Assembly (NCBI GenBank): GCA_903832625.1
Contig: CAILCI010000058.1
Coordinates: 55,854 to 119,853 of the forward strand
Source of the DNA: an uncultured Burkholderiales bacterium
Lineage (GTDB): Bacteria; Pseudomonadota; Gammaproteobacteria; Burkholderiales; Burkholderiaceae_C
Length of the DNA stretch: 64,000 nt
Direction of reading: 5' to 3'
The translations under genes were made by a program, and so were the position numbers. The notes below the pieces were generated by a model that worked only from the letters and a program-made list of their open reading frames with translations, searched no databases and was not told where the DNA came from. This document shows positions 25,205 through 33,781 of the stretch, piece by piece; positions within the stretch are counted from its first letter, which is position 1, and every line of letters starts with the position of its first letter.

Positions 25205-26380
25205 TTACAAGACTTCAAAAATACCTGCGGCTCCCATGCCGCCGCCAATGCACATGGTCACGGCCACGCGTTTGGCACCACGGCGTTTGCCTTCGATCAA
25301 AGCATGGCCGGTCAAACGTTGGCCGCTCACGCCGTAGGGGTGACCCACAGCAATCGCGCCACCATTGACGTTCAAACGATCTGCCGGAATGCCCAGCTTG
25401 TCGCGGCAATAAAGCACTTGCACGGCAAAAGCTTCGTTCAATTCCCACAGGTCAATGTCGTTGACGGTCAAGCCCAGACGTTTCAAGACTTTAGGCACAG
25501 CGTAGACCGGACCAATGCCCATTTCATCAGGCTCGCAACCTGCGACAGCAAAACCCAAGAAGCGACCGAGTGGCTTCAAGCCACGTTTGCTGGCCATTTC
25601 TTCGCTCATGAGGACGCAAGCGCCGGCACCATCAGAGAACTGGCTGGCATTGCCCGCAGACACCACGCCACCGGGCATGGCGGGTTTGATGCCGCTGATG
25701 CTCTCAATGGTCGTGCCTTCGCGCAGGCCTTCGTCGGCACTGACGGTGACTTGCTTGGTCATCATGCCCATGACTTTGTCGATCACACCCGCTTGCACGG
25801 TGATGGGCGCAATTTCGTCATTGAACAAACCCGCAGCTTGTGCAGCACAGGCTTTTTGTTGGCTGGCTGCGCCGTACTCGTCCATGCGGTCGCGGCCAAT
25901 GTTGTAGCGCTTGGCAACTTGCTCGGCGGTTTGCAACATGTTCCAGTAAATTTCTGGTTTTTTCTTCATCAGGTTGACGTCGGCCAACATGTGTTGGTTC
26001 ATTTCTTGTTGCACACAAGAAATGCTTTCCACGCCGCCTGCCACATACACATCGCCCTCGCCCGCAATGATGCGCTGCGCGGCCAAGGCAATGGTTTGCA
26101 AGCCTGAAGAACAGAAACGATTCACCGTCAAACCGCTCACACTGATCGGGCAATCGGCCATGAGCGCGATTTGGCGGGCGATGTTCGCGCCGGTAGCGCC
26201 CTCGGGGTTGGCACAGCCCATGATGACGTCTTCCACTTCGGAAGCCTCGATGCCAGCGCGGGCAATCGCGTGTTTGACAGCGTGGCCGCCCAGCGTCGCG
26301 CCGTGGGTCATGTTGAAAGCGCCCTTCCAGCTCTTGGCCAGAGGGGTGCGTGCGGTAGAAACAATCACTGCGTTTGTCAT
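25205..26380 (-). CDS. Acetyl-CoA C-acyltransferase (thiolase)
   Basis: A 391-residue thiolase that cleaves 3-ketoacyl-CoA with CoA in beta-oxidation. The acylated cysteine is Cys90 in [10 protein letters not shown], the histidine lies in [16 protein letters not shown], and the second cysteine in [12 protein letters not shown]. Length and motifs are those of a FadA/PhaA-type enzyme. It begins ten bases after the FadB-like gene ends, so the two probably form the degradative pair. Biosynthetic use cannot be excluded, but the operon points to degradation. Confidence 0.95.
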   Translation of the reverse strand: MTNAVIVSTARTPLAKSWKGAFNMTHGATLGGHAVKHAIARAGIEASEVEDVIMGCANPEGATGANIARQIALMADCPISVSGLTVNRFCSSGLQTIALAAQRIIAGEGDVYVAGGVESISCVQQEMNQHMLADVNLMKKKPEIYWNMLQTAEQVAKRYNIGRDRMDEYGAASQQKACAAQAAGLFNDEIAPITVQAGVIDKVMGMMTKQVTVSADEGLREGTTIESISGIKPAMPGGVVSAGNASQFSDGAGACVLMSEEMASKRGLKPLGRFLGFAVAGCEPDEMGIGPVYAVPKVLKRLGLTVNDIDLWELNEAFAVQVLYCRDKLGIPADRLNVNGGAIAVGHPYGVSGQRLTGHALIEGKRRGAKRVAVTMCIGGGMGAAGIFEVL

Positions 26381-26389
26381 CTGAATTCC

Positions 26390-28489
26390 TTAATTGAATG
26401 TTTTGCCTTCGGCTGCCAAGCGAGCCAACAGCGGGGCTGGTTTCCAGAACTCAGCGTCGTCGTGCGGATTTGCCGCAAAGCGGTGCATGGCTTGCACCAC
26501 GTTGAACAAACCGATTTGATCGGCATACAGCATGGGGCCGCCACGGTAGATGGGGAAACCGTAACCGGTGATGTAGACCATGTCGATGTCGCTGGCTTTG
26601 GAGGCAATGCCCTCTTCCAAAATATGCGCAGCTTCGTTGACCAAGGAGAACACCAAACGCTGCACGATTTCTTCATCGCTGATCTTGCGGGGTGTGATGC
26701 CCACCGCAGCGCGGTGTTTCTCGATCATGGCTTCGACGTCTTTGTTAGGAATGGCGTCGCGCTTACCCGCTTGGTAGTCATACCAGCCCATACCCACTTT
26801 TTGACCAAAACGACCCATTTCGCACAGCAAGTCAGCGGTTTTGCTGTACTTCATGTTTGGTTTTTCAACATAGCGGCGTTTGCGAATCGCCCAGCCAATG
26901 TCATTGCCTGCCAAGTCACCCATGCGGAAGGGACCCATGGCGAAGCCGAATTTTTCAATGGCTTTGTCCACTTGCTGCGGTGTGCAGCCTTCTTCGAGCA
27001 AGAAGCCGCCTTGACGGCCATATTGCTCAATCATGCGGTTGCCAATGAAGCCGTCGCACACGCCTGAGACCACAGCGGTTTTCTTGATCTTCTTGGCAAT
27101 TGCCATGACGGTGGCCAACACGTCTTTGCTGGTTTTTTCGCCGCGCACCACTTCCAACAGTTTCATGACGTTGGCGGGGCTGAAAAAGTGCATGCCCACC
27201 ACGTCTTGCGGACGTTTGGTGAAGTTGGCAATCGCGTTGACATCCAGCGTCGAAGTGTTGGAAGCCAAAATCGCACCGGGTTTCATGACCGCGTCGAGTT
27301 GTTTGAAGACGGCTTCTTTGACGCCCATTTCTTCAAACACGGCTTCAATCACCAAGTCCGCGTCTTTGATGTCGTCGTAGCTCAAGGTGGTGGTCAGCAA
27401 AGACATGCGTTGCGCGTATTTGTCTTCTTTGAGCTTGCCTTTTTTGACTTGGGCTTCGTAGTTTTTCTTGATGGTGGCCACGCCACGGTCCAAAGCTTCT
27501 TGCTTGGTTTCGATCATCTTGACCGCAATGCCCGCGTTCAAGAAGTTCATGGTGATGCCGCCGCCCATGGTGCCTGCGCCAATCACGGCCACGCTCTTGA
27601 TGTCGCGTGTTGGTGTGGTATCTGGCACGTCGGGGATTTTGGAAGCCGCACGTTGCGAGGTGAACAAGTGGCGCAAAGCGCGGCACTCAGGTGTCCACAT
27701 CAGGTTGATGAACAGTTCGCGTTCAAAGGCCATGCCGTCGTCAAATTTTTTCTTGGTCGCGGCTTGCACGGCTTCCACGCATTTGGGAGGTGCGGGGTAG
27801 TTTTTCGCCATGCCTTTGACCATGTTCATGGCGAACTTGAAATAAGCATCGCCATTGACGTGTTTGCAAGGCAAATCGCGCACGCGCGGCAAGGGGCGCA
27901 CATCGGCCATCTCACGGGCAAAGGCCAAGGCTTCTTCCATGAGCGACTCAGGCGATGCAGCCATTTTGTCGAACAGTTTTTGGCCGGGCAACATGGCGAG
28001 CATTTCGCTCTTGATAGGCTCGCCACTGACAATCATGTTCAGCGCAGCTTCAACGCCCAAAACGCGGGGCAAACGCTGTGTGCCACCAGCGCCTGGGATC
28101 AGGCCAATTTTGACTTCGGGCAATGCAATGCTCGCGCCGGGTGCAGCCATGCGGTAGTGGCAACCCAAGGCCAGCTCTAAGCCGCCGCCCATGGCCACGG
28201 TGTGAACCGCTGCCACCACGGGCTTGCTGCTGTTTTCAATCAAGGAGATGACGCTGAGCAAATTGGGCTCTTGCACCGCTTTGGGTGAACCGAATTCGCG
28301 AATGTCTGCGCCGCCTGAGAAGGCCTTGCCTTGGCCCGTAACCACAATGGCTTTGACGGCTGAGTCAGCCAACGCTTTTTCAACGCCATCGGCGATGGCT
28401 TGGCGTGTAGACAAACCCAGCCCGTTGACGGGTGGGTTGTTCAGAGAAATCACAGCGATATCGCCATGAACTTGGTAGTCAGCACTCAT
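26390..28489 (-). CDS. Multifunctional enoyl-CoA hydratase / 3-hydroxyacyl-CoA dehydrogenase (FadB/FadJ-like)
   Basis: A 699-residue two-part enzyme. Residues 1-190 are a crotonase domain with the oxyanion motif AFSGGADIREF and the two acid residues Glu105 (GGGLEL) and Glu125 (LPEVKIGLIPGAGGTQRL). From about residue 295 a Rossmann domain begins (VAVIGAGTMGGGI), followed by FFSPANVMKLLEVVRG and the 3-hydroxyacyl-CoA dehydrogenase C-terminal repeats. It hydrates enoyl-CoA and oxidises the 3-hydroxyacyl-CoA with NAD. A GGAA ribosome site precedes the ATG. A perfect palindrome at 28520-28543 lies about 30 bases upstream and is a likely operator. The thiolase follows as its partner. Confidence 0.95.
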   Translation of the reverse strand: MSADYQVHGDIAVISLNNPPVNGLGLSTRQAIADGVEKALADSAVKAIVVTGQGKAFSGGADIREFGSPKAVQEPNLLSVISLIENSSKPVVAAVHTVAMGGGLELALGCHYRMAAPGASIALPEVKIGLIPGAGGTQRLPRVLGVEAALNMIVSGEPIKSEMLAMLPGQKLFDKMAASPESLMEEALAFAREMADVRPLPRVRDLPCKHVNGDAYFKFAMNMVKGMAKNYPAPPKCVEAVQAATKKKFDDGMAFERELFINLMWTPECRALRHLFTSQRAASKIPDVPDTTPTRDIKSVAVIGAGTMGGGITMNFLNAGIAVKMIETKQEALDRGVATIKKNYEAQVKKGKLKEDKYAQRMSLLTTTLSYDDIKDADLVIEAVFEEMGVKEAVFKQLDAVMKPGAILASNTSTLDVNAIANFTKRPQDVVGMHFFSPANVMKLLEVVRGEKTSKDVLATVMAIAKKIKKTAVVSGVCDGFIGNRMIEQYGRQGGFLLEEGCTPQQVDKAIEKFGFAMGPFRMGDLAGNDIGWAIRKRRYVEKPNMKYSKTADLLCEMGRFGQKVGMGWYDYQAGKRDAIPNKDVEAMIEKHRAAVGITPRKISDEEIVQRLVFSLVNEAAHILEEGIASKASDIDMVYITGYGFPIYRGGPMLYADQIGLFNVVQAMHRFAANPHDDAEFWKPAPLLARLAAEGKTFN

Positions 28490-28519
28490 GCGGTTTCCTT
28501 GTTGAAACAGTGAAAGGAG

Positions 28520-28543
28520 AAAAAAGAACGACCGTTCTTTTTT
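28520..28543. promoter_or_regulatory. Perfect palindrome before the fadB-like gene: likely TetR-type operator, possibly also the livF terminator
   Basis: AAAAAAGAACG and CGTTCTTTTTT are exact inverted repeats separated by AC. The core ACGACCGT recurs before the acyl-CoA ligase gene (35451-35462). Read on the minus strand it is also a GC-containing stem followed by T residues just after the livF stop codon, so it could end the Liv transcript. TetR-type fatty acid regulators (FadP) are known in beta-proteobacteria; assigning this site to one is inference. Confidence 0.6.
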
Positions 28544-28552
28544 TATTCTAGA

Positions 28553-29248
28553 TCAAACTTCGAGCCATTCGCGTCGCGTGTAAGCATCGGCGCGTAATTC
28601 TTCTGGCGTGCCTGTGAACACAATGCTGCCATGCCCCATCACCAACACGCGGTCCGAGATGTCCATGGCAATGGTGAGCTTTTGCTCAATCAACAAAACC
28701 GACACGCCGCGCTCTTTGAGGGTTTGCAAATACTGTCCAACCAGCTCAACAATTTTGGGTGCCAAACCCTCTGTCGGCTCGTCGATGATGATGAGATCGG
28801 GGTCGCCCATCAAGGTGCGGCAGAGGGTGAGCATTTGTTGCTCGCCACCGGACAAGACGCCCGCTTCGGTGTGTTCGCGTTCTTTCAAGCGCGGGAACAT
28901 GGCGTACATGTCGTCAAACGACCACCGGCTGCCCTCGCCCTTGCCTTTTTGGCCGAGCAACAAGTTTTGGTGCACGGTGAGCTTGGGGAATATGTCTCGG
29001 TTTTCAGGCACATAGCCAATGCCTAAATGCGCAATTTGGTAGGCCTTTTTGTCGGTCAGCGGCGTGCCTTTGAACTTCAGCGCGCCTTTGCATTCGACCA
29101 GCCCCATGATGGCGCGCGCCGTGGTTGAGCGCCCTGAGCCATTGCGTCCGAGCAGCGAGACGATTTCGCCGGGTTGCACCTCAAACGACACGCCATGCAA
29201 GACATGGCTTTTGCCGTAAAAAGCGTGAAGATTGTCAATATGAAGCAT
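28553..29248 (-). CDS. livF: Liv-type ABC transporter ATP-binding protein (LivF-like) with Arg in Walker A
   Basis: A 231-residue ATPase of the branched-chain/carboxylate (HAAT) importer family. The ABC signature LSGGEQQM and Walker B LIIIDEPTEGL are normal. The Walker A reads GRNGSGRST (residues 34-42), so the usual lysine is Arg40; the codon is CGC. The partner LivG-like ATPase has a normal lysine. The pair should form the heterodimeric motor on the cytoplasmic face. The frame is intact, so this is a substitution and not decay. It is the last gene of the five-gene transporter set and is followed by the fadB-side palindrome. Confidence 0.92.
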   Translation of the reverse strand: MLHIDNLHAFYGKSHVLHGVSFEVQPGEIVSLLGRNGSGRSTTARAIMGLVECKGALKFKGTPLTDKKAYQIAHLGIGYVPENRDIFPKLTVHQNLLLGQKGKGEGSRWSFDDMYAMFPRLKEREHTEAGVLSGGEQQMLTLCRTLMGDPDLIIIDEPTEGLAPKIVELVGQYLQTLKERGVSVLLIEQKLTIAMDISDRVLVMGHGSIVFTGTPEELRADAYTRREWLEV

Positions 29249-29270
29249 GACGTGTGTGTCTCAAAAGGGG

Positions 29271-30038
29271 TTAAGCCGCAGCAGCTTGGTGCTCGGCCAC
29301 ATGCGAGCCCAAATAGGCTTCTTGCACACGGGCATTGGCGCGAACTGCTTCGGGCGTGTCAAAGGCGATCACTTCGCCATAGACGACCACCGCAATTTTG
29401 TCGGCCAAGCCAAATACCACGCCCATGTCGTGCTCAACAGTCAACAGGGTTTTGCCAACGGTCACTTCACGGATGAGTTGAATGAAGCGCTTGGTCTCGC
29501 TTTTGCTCATGCCCGCTGTGGGTTCGTCTAGCAAAATTACATCGGCGCCGCCTGCAATGGTGATGCCAATCTCTAAGGCGCGTTGCTCGGCGTAGGTCAG
29601 GTTGATGGCCAGCACATCGCGCTTTTTGTCCAGACGGATTTGTTCCATCAAGCGTTCGGCCAATTCGTTGGCATCATCCAAGTTGGCGAGGAACTTGAAG
29701 AATGTGTACTTGTAGCCCAGCTTCCACAACACCGCGCAGCGCAGGTTTTCGAACACGCTGAGTTTGGGAAAGATGTTGGTGATTTGAAAACTGCGCGACA
29801 AACCCAAGCGGTTGATCTCAAACGGTTTCTTGCCGTCGATGCGGTTTTCACCCAGCCAAATCTCGCCACTGGTCGGTGCAAAGCGACCGCTGATGAGGTT
29901 GAACAAGGTCGATTTGCCAGCGCCGTTGGGGCCGATGATGGCGACCCGTTCGCCGGCTTGCACTTGCAAGTTCGCGCCGCGAATGATCTCGGTTTTGCCG
30001 AAGTTTTTACGCAGGTCTTTGAGTTCGAGAGCAATCAC
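29271..30038 (-). CDS. livG: Liv-type ABC transporter ATP-binding protein (LivG-like)
   Basis: A 255-residue ATPase with a normal Walker A (IGPNGAGKST, Lys42) and Walker B (VILLDEPTAGMSKSE). The C-terminal tail (VIAFDTPEAVRANARVQEAYLG) is typical of LivG, which differs from LivF in length and tail. In place of the strict LSGGQ signature it has INLTYAEQRALEIG, as many LivG proteins do. The start overlaps the LivM-like permease stop by four bases. It pairs with the downstream LivF-like subunit to power uptake through the two permeases. Confidence 0.93.
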   Translation of the reverse strand: MIALELKDLRKNFGKTEIIRGANLQVQAGERVAIIGPNGAGKSTLFNLISGRFAPTSGEIWLGENRIDGKKPFEINRLGLSRSFQITNIFPKLSVFENLRCAVLWKLGYKYTFFKFLANLDDANELAERLMEQIRLDKKRDVLAINLTYAEQRALEIGITIAGGADVILLDEPTAGMSKSETKRFIQLIREVTVGKTLLTVEHDMGVVFGLADKIAVVVYGEVIAFDTPEAVRANARVQEAYLGSHVAEHQAAAA

Positions 30039-31324
30039 AGAGCCTCCCGACGTTTGATTTCTTTTTCAATGAACACTTGTGCTTCGTCCCATTCATGCGC
30101 GAACTGACGGCGCGTGGCTTCAAACAAGCCGATGCCGGTGAGCATCACAAAGGCCGAGCCGACCCAGCAGTTGAGCGATTCCACATTCAGCATCACGCCG
30201 GCAAACTTCAACTCAGGCCCCATCGCTGCGTTGAGTTGGATGTGATAGATCATCTCAATCATGGCGCCCGCACCCGACAAAGCCAGCAAGGCTGTCAAGG
30301 CCAAGCCCAAATAAGACACCCACATTTGCCGCAGCCGACCAAATTGAGCCAAGCGCAAATTCATCATCAACAAGCTGGCAATGCCGCCTGGCGCGTACAT
30401 CACCATGAACAAGAAGATCAGACCCAAATACAACAGCCACGCCTTGGTGAATTCAGACAACAACACAAAGGCCAGCACCATCAACACCGCACCGATGATG
30501 GGGCCAAAAAAGAAGGTCGCACCGCCCAAATACGTGAACAACAAGTAAGCGCCCGAGCGTCCAGAGCCGACCACTTCCGCGGTGACGATTTCAAAATTAA
30601 TGGTCGCCAAGCCGCCTGCAATGCCAGCAAAAAATCCCGCAATGATGAACGCCAAGTAGCGCACATGCTGGGTGTTGTAGCCGATGAACTCAACCCGCTC
30701 TGGGTTGTCGCGCACCGCATTCAAAATCCGTCCCAGCGGTGTGCGGGTGAAGGCATACATCAAGCCCACGCAGACAAAGCTGTAAGCGGCGGTGAGGTAG
30801 TACACCTGGATCGGCGGTCCATAAGTGATGCCCCAAAACGCATGCCCCACCACTCGGTTGCCTGATACGCCCGCCTCGCCGCCAAAGAACTCCGAGAACA
30901 TCAGCGACATGGCAAACACCAACTCAGCCATGCCCAGCGTGATCATGGAAAACGTCGTGCCCGCTTTGCGCGTCGTCACATAGCCAAACAAAAAGGCGAA
31001 AAACATACCGCCCAAGCCGCCGACCAAAGGAATCAGAGTCACGGGAATATTGAGCGCACCACTGGCCGCCGCATTGAGCGCGTGCATGGCCAAATAAGCG
31101 CCCAGTCCGGTGTAGACGGCATGGCCAAAACTCAGCATACCGCCTTGCCCCAGCAACATGTTGAAGGACAAACAGGCAATGATGGCCACGCCCATTTGCG
31201 AGAGCATGGTGACCGACAAATTGCTGCTGAACACTTTGGGCGCGATCAGCAAGACCAACAAGAACAGGCTCCAGATCAACCAGCGGCCCACGTTCAAAGG
31301 TTTGAATTCGTAATGTGTACGCAT
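30035..31324 (-). CDS. livM: Liv-type ABC transporter permease (LivM-like)
   Basis: A 429-residue inner-membrane permease with about ten hydrophobic segments. Recognisable family parts are SFNMLLGQGGMLSFGHAVYTGLGAY near residues 50-80, RTPLGRILNAVRDNPERVEFIGYN (the EAA-like loop that meets the ATPases) and FFGPIIGAVLMVLAFVLLSE. The protein is longer than many LivM permeases (300-400 residues) because of extra membrane segments after residue 320. It forms the transmembrane pore with the LivH-like protein, whose gene ends three bases before this start. Confidence 0.92.
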   Translation of the reverse strand: MRTHYEFKPLNVGRWLIWSLFLLVLLIAPKVFSSNLSVTMLSQMGVAIIACLSFNMLLGQGGMLSFGHAVYTGLGAYLAMHALNAAASGALNIPVTLIPLVGGLGGMFFAFLFGYVTTRKAGTTFSMITLGMAELVFAMSLMFSEFFGGEAGVSGNRVVGHAFWGITYGPPIQVYYLTAAYSFVCVGLMYAFTRTPLGRILNAVRDNPERVEFIGYNTQHVRYLAFIIAGFFAGIAGGLATINFEIVTAEVVGSGRSGAYLLFTYLGGATFFFGPIIGAVLMVLAFVLLSEFTKAWLLYLGLIFLFMVMYAPGGIASLLMMNLRLAQFGRLRQMWVSYLGLALTALLALSGAGAMIEMIYHIQLNAAMGPELKFAGVMLNVESLNCWVGSAFVMLTGIGLFEATRRQFAHEWDEAQVFIEKEIKRREAL

Positions 31325-31327
31325 GGT

Positions 31328-32362
31328 TCAAGACTCCCGTGTTCCCAATAAGCCCTTGGGGCGGAAGATCAAAATCAAGACCAAAAACAAGTAAGGCAAG
31401 ATGGGCGCGACCTGCGAGACGGTCAATTTCAACAGCGAGTTGCCTTGCATGGCGACACTGGCTTGAACGCCCAAGACGCGCAACAAATCGATGAGCGAAT
31501 AATCAATCGCCACCGCAAAGGTTTGAATCACGCCAATCAACACCGATGCTAAAAAAGCACCCGCCAACGATCCCATGCCGCCCACGACAACAACCACGAA
31601 GATCACCGAGCCCACGGTCGCCGCCATTGCGGGTTCTGTCACAAACGTACTGCCACCGATCACGCCCGCCAAAGCCGCCAAGCCTGTTCCGACGCCAAAC
31701 ACCAGCATGAACACACGCGGCACGTTGTGCCCCAAAGACTCCACCGCCTCAGGATGCGTGAGCGCCGCTTGAATCACCAAGCCCACACGGGTGCGGGTCA
31801 GCAACAACCACAAGCCCAGCACCATCAGCACCGCCACAATCATCATGAAACCACGCGTGGCTGGGAATGGCGAACACACAATGCTGATGGCCGCGTCGGC
31901 TGCATTGCACATTTGACTAGAAGCCGCGCCCCAAATGAGACTCAAGCCTTCTTGCGAGTGGTTGATCAAGGTAAAAGCCGGACCTTGCAAGGACTCAGGC
32001 GGTTGAAACTCCACCGCCGACTGCCCCCAAATCAGCTTGACCACTTCAAGCGCCACATAAGACAAACCAAAGGTCACGAGCAACTCCGGCACATGACCAA
32101 ATTTGTGCACCTTGCGCAAACACACACGCTCAAACAATGCGCCCAGTACACCGCCCAACAAAGGCGCCACGAACAAGGCTGGCCAAAAACCAATCACCCC
32201 GTTGAGGGTGTAGCCAATGTAGGCGCCAATCATGTAGAAACTGGCGTGCGCAAAATTGAGCACACCCATCATGCTAAAGATCAGCGTCAGTCCAGAGCTG
32301 AGCATGAACAACAGCAAGCCGTAGCTCAAACCGTTGAGCATGGAGATAAACAAAAACTCCAT
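31328..32362 (-). CDS. livH: Liv-type ABC transporter permease (LivH-like)
   Basis: A 344-residue inner-membrane protein with about eight to nine membrane spans. MLNGLSYGLLLFMLSSGLTLIFSMMGVLNFAHASFYM is the standard LivH start, and RTRVGLVIQAALTHPEAVESLGHN is the cytoplasmic coupling loop. An insertion around residues 125-165 (FTLINHSQEG to IVCSPFPATRG) makes it longer than E. coli LivH. Together with the LivM-like subunit it makes the channel. It is preceded by the binding-protein gene at a 77-base gap, which may hold a processing site, though I saw no strong stem. Confidence 0.92.
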   Translation of the reverse strand: MEFLFISMLNGLSYGLLLFMLSSGLTLIFSMMGVLNFAHASFYMIGAYIGYTLNGVIGFWPALFVAPLLGGVLGALFERVCLRKVHKFGHVPELLVTFGLSYVALEVVKLIWGQSAVEFQPPESLQGPAFTLINHSQEGLSLIWGAASSQMCNAADAAISIVCSPFPATRGFMMIVAVLMVLGLWLLLTRTRVGLVIQAALTHPEAVESLGHNVPRVFMLVFGVGTGLAALAGVIGGSTFVTEPAMAATVGSVIFVVVVVGGMGSLAGAFLASVLIGVIQTFAVAIDYSLIDLLRVLGVQASVAMQGNSLLKLTVSQVAPILPYLFLVLILIFRPKGLLGTRES

Positions 32363-32439
32363 GAAATACCTTGTTCGAATTATTTACACAAGCAAGGCGC
32401 GCCTCCCAACGCGCCTTGTCACACAAAAACGAGCGCGTC

Positions 32440-33675
32440 TTAGGAAGGTCGTTTCATCTGGCAGCTGGTGGGCGTGCTGGCCACATACGACTCGAAGGCT
32501 TTGACAGGTGCCAAAGTCATGCCAGTGTGTTCTGGGCTGTAGGGATATTTTTTATCCGCTTTTTGCCACACGGTCAGGTACAGGGGTTGCTGCAATTGGT
32601 GATCTGCTTTGCGCATTTCCACCTCGCCTGCAAAGCTGTCGTATTTCAGGCCTTCCAGCGCTGGAGCGACTTTGACGGGATCGGTCGATTTGGCATTGGC
32701 CATGGCTTGACCCAAGCCTTTGAAGATGGAGATGACCGAGTGTTCATAGAGGTCGTCGTCAAACTTGGCTTGGAACTCGTTGCCCCATTTTTGCGCTTGA
32801 CCGCCCAAGTTGTAATGGCTGTAAGCAATTTGGAACACACGGCCTTCGCCGCCTTTACCCAATGCCGTGGGCGTGCCTGTGACGCCGGTGTAATAGGTGT
32901 AGAACTTGCCGTTGTAGCCGCTTTCGTTGGCTGCTTTGACCAGCAAAGCCAAGTCAGAGCCCCAGTTACCGGTGATCACAGTGTCTGCACCAGAAGCCTT
33001 GATTTTGGCGATGTAGGGCGCAAAGTCACGCACTTGTGCCAAGGGGTGGAAGTCTTCGCCGACGATTTGAATGTCTGGGCGTTTGCGTGCCAAGTTTTCT
33101 TTGGCAAACTTCGCCACTTGATGGCCATGCGAATAGTTTTGATTCATCAAGAACACTTTCTTGATGTCCTTTTGCCCGGCCATGAAGGTGGTCATGGCTT
33201 CCATTTTCATGGAGGTGTCAGCGTCAAAGCGGAAATGCCAGTAGCTGCATTTGCTGTTGGTGAAGTCGGGGTCCACCGCGGCATGGTTCAAAAAGATGAC
33301 TTCTTTGCCTGGGTTGCGTTCGTTGTGCTTGTTGACAGCTTCAATCAAAGCGCCAGCGACGGAGGAGCCATTGCCTTGTGTGATGTAGCGCACGCCTTGG
33401 TCAATTGCCGATTGCAGTTGGTTCAAACTTTCAGCGGGGCTGAGTTTGTTGTCCAAGCCAATGACTTCGAACTTGACTTTGGCCGGGTTGTTGTTGCCAC
33501 TGAATTTTTCAGCGAAAAACTGAAAGGTCTTGAGCTCGTTCACGCCCACAGGCGCCATCAAACCCGAAAGTGGATCGATCCAAGCGATTTTGACGGTTTC
33601 ACCAGCTTGCGCAAACGCAGCCGTACCAGACACAGCCAACACAGCCGCAGCGATTAAATTGCGAGAAAAAATCAT
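32440..33675 (-). CDS. Liv-type ABC transporter substrate-binding protein
   Basis: A 411-residue periplasmic protein of the LivK/amide-binding family. The signal peptide is MIFSRNLIAAAVLAVSGTAAFA, cut before QAGE. The mature start VKIAWIDPLSGLMAPVGVNEL and the loop YITQGNGSSVAGALIEAVNKHN are typical. It scoops the substrate for the LivHMGF permease. The substrate is not necessarily an amino acid: the operon also encodes an acyl-CoA ligase and beta-oxidation enzymes, so a carboxylic acid or aromatic acid is plausible. AAGGAGA precedes the ATG. A paired AAGCTT motif (33711-33724) lies upstream in the gap after the ligase gene. Confidence 0.92.
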   Translation of the reverse strand: MIFSRNLIAAAVLAVSGTAAFAQAGETVKIAWIDPLSGLMAPVGVNELKTFQFFAEKFSGNNNPAKVKFEVIGLDNKLSPAESLNQLQSAIDQGVRYITQGNGSSVAGALIEAVNKHNERNPGKEVIFLNHAAVDPDFTNSKCSYWHFRFDADTSMKMEAMTTFMAGQKDIKKVFLMNQNYSHGHQVAKFAKENLARKRPDIQIVGEDFHPLAQVRDFAPYIAKIKASGADTVITGNWGSDLALLVKAANESGYNGKFYTYYTGVTGTPTALGKGGEGRVFQIAYSHYNLGGQAQKWGNEFQAKFDDDLYEHSVISIFKGLGQAMANAKSTDPVKVAPALEGLKYDSFAGEVEMRKADHQLQQPLYLTVWQKADKKYPYSPEHTGMTLAPVKAFESYVASTPTSCQMKRPS

Positions 33676-33781
33676 CCAAGTCTCCTTCAGTGGTTTTATA
33701 TATCCAACGCAAGCTTACAAGCTTTGTTTCGTATGACATTTGGGGGTTTGCCCTAGCGCTATCGCAAAAGCGACTGAACCT

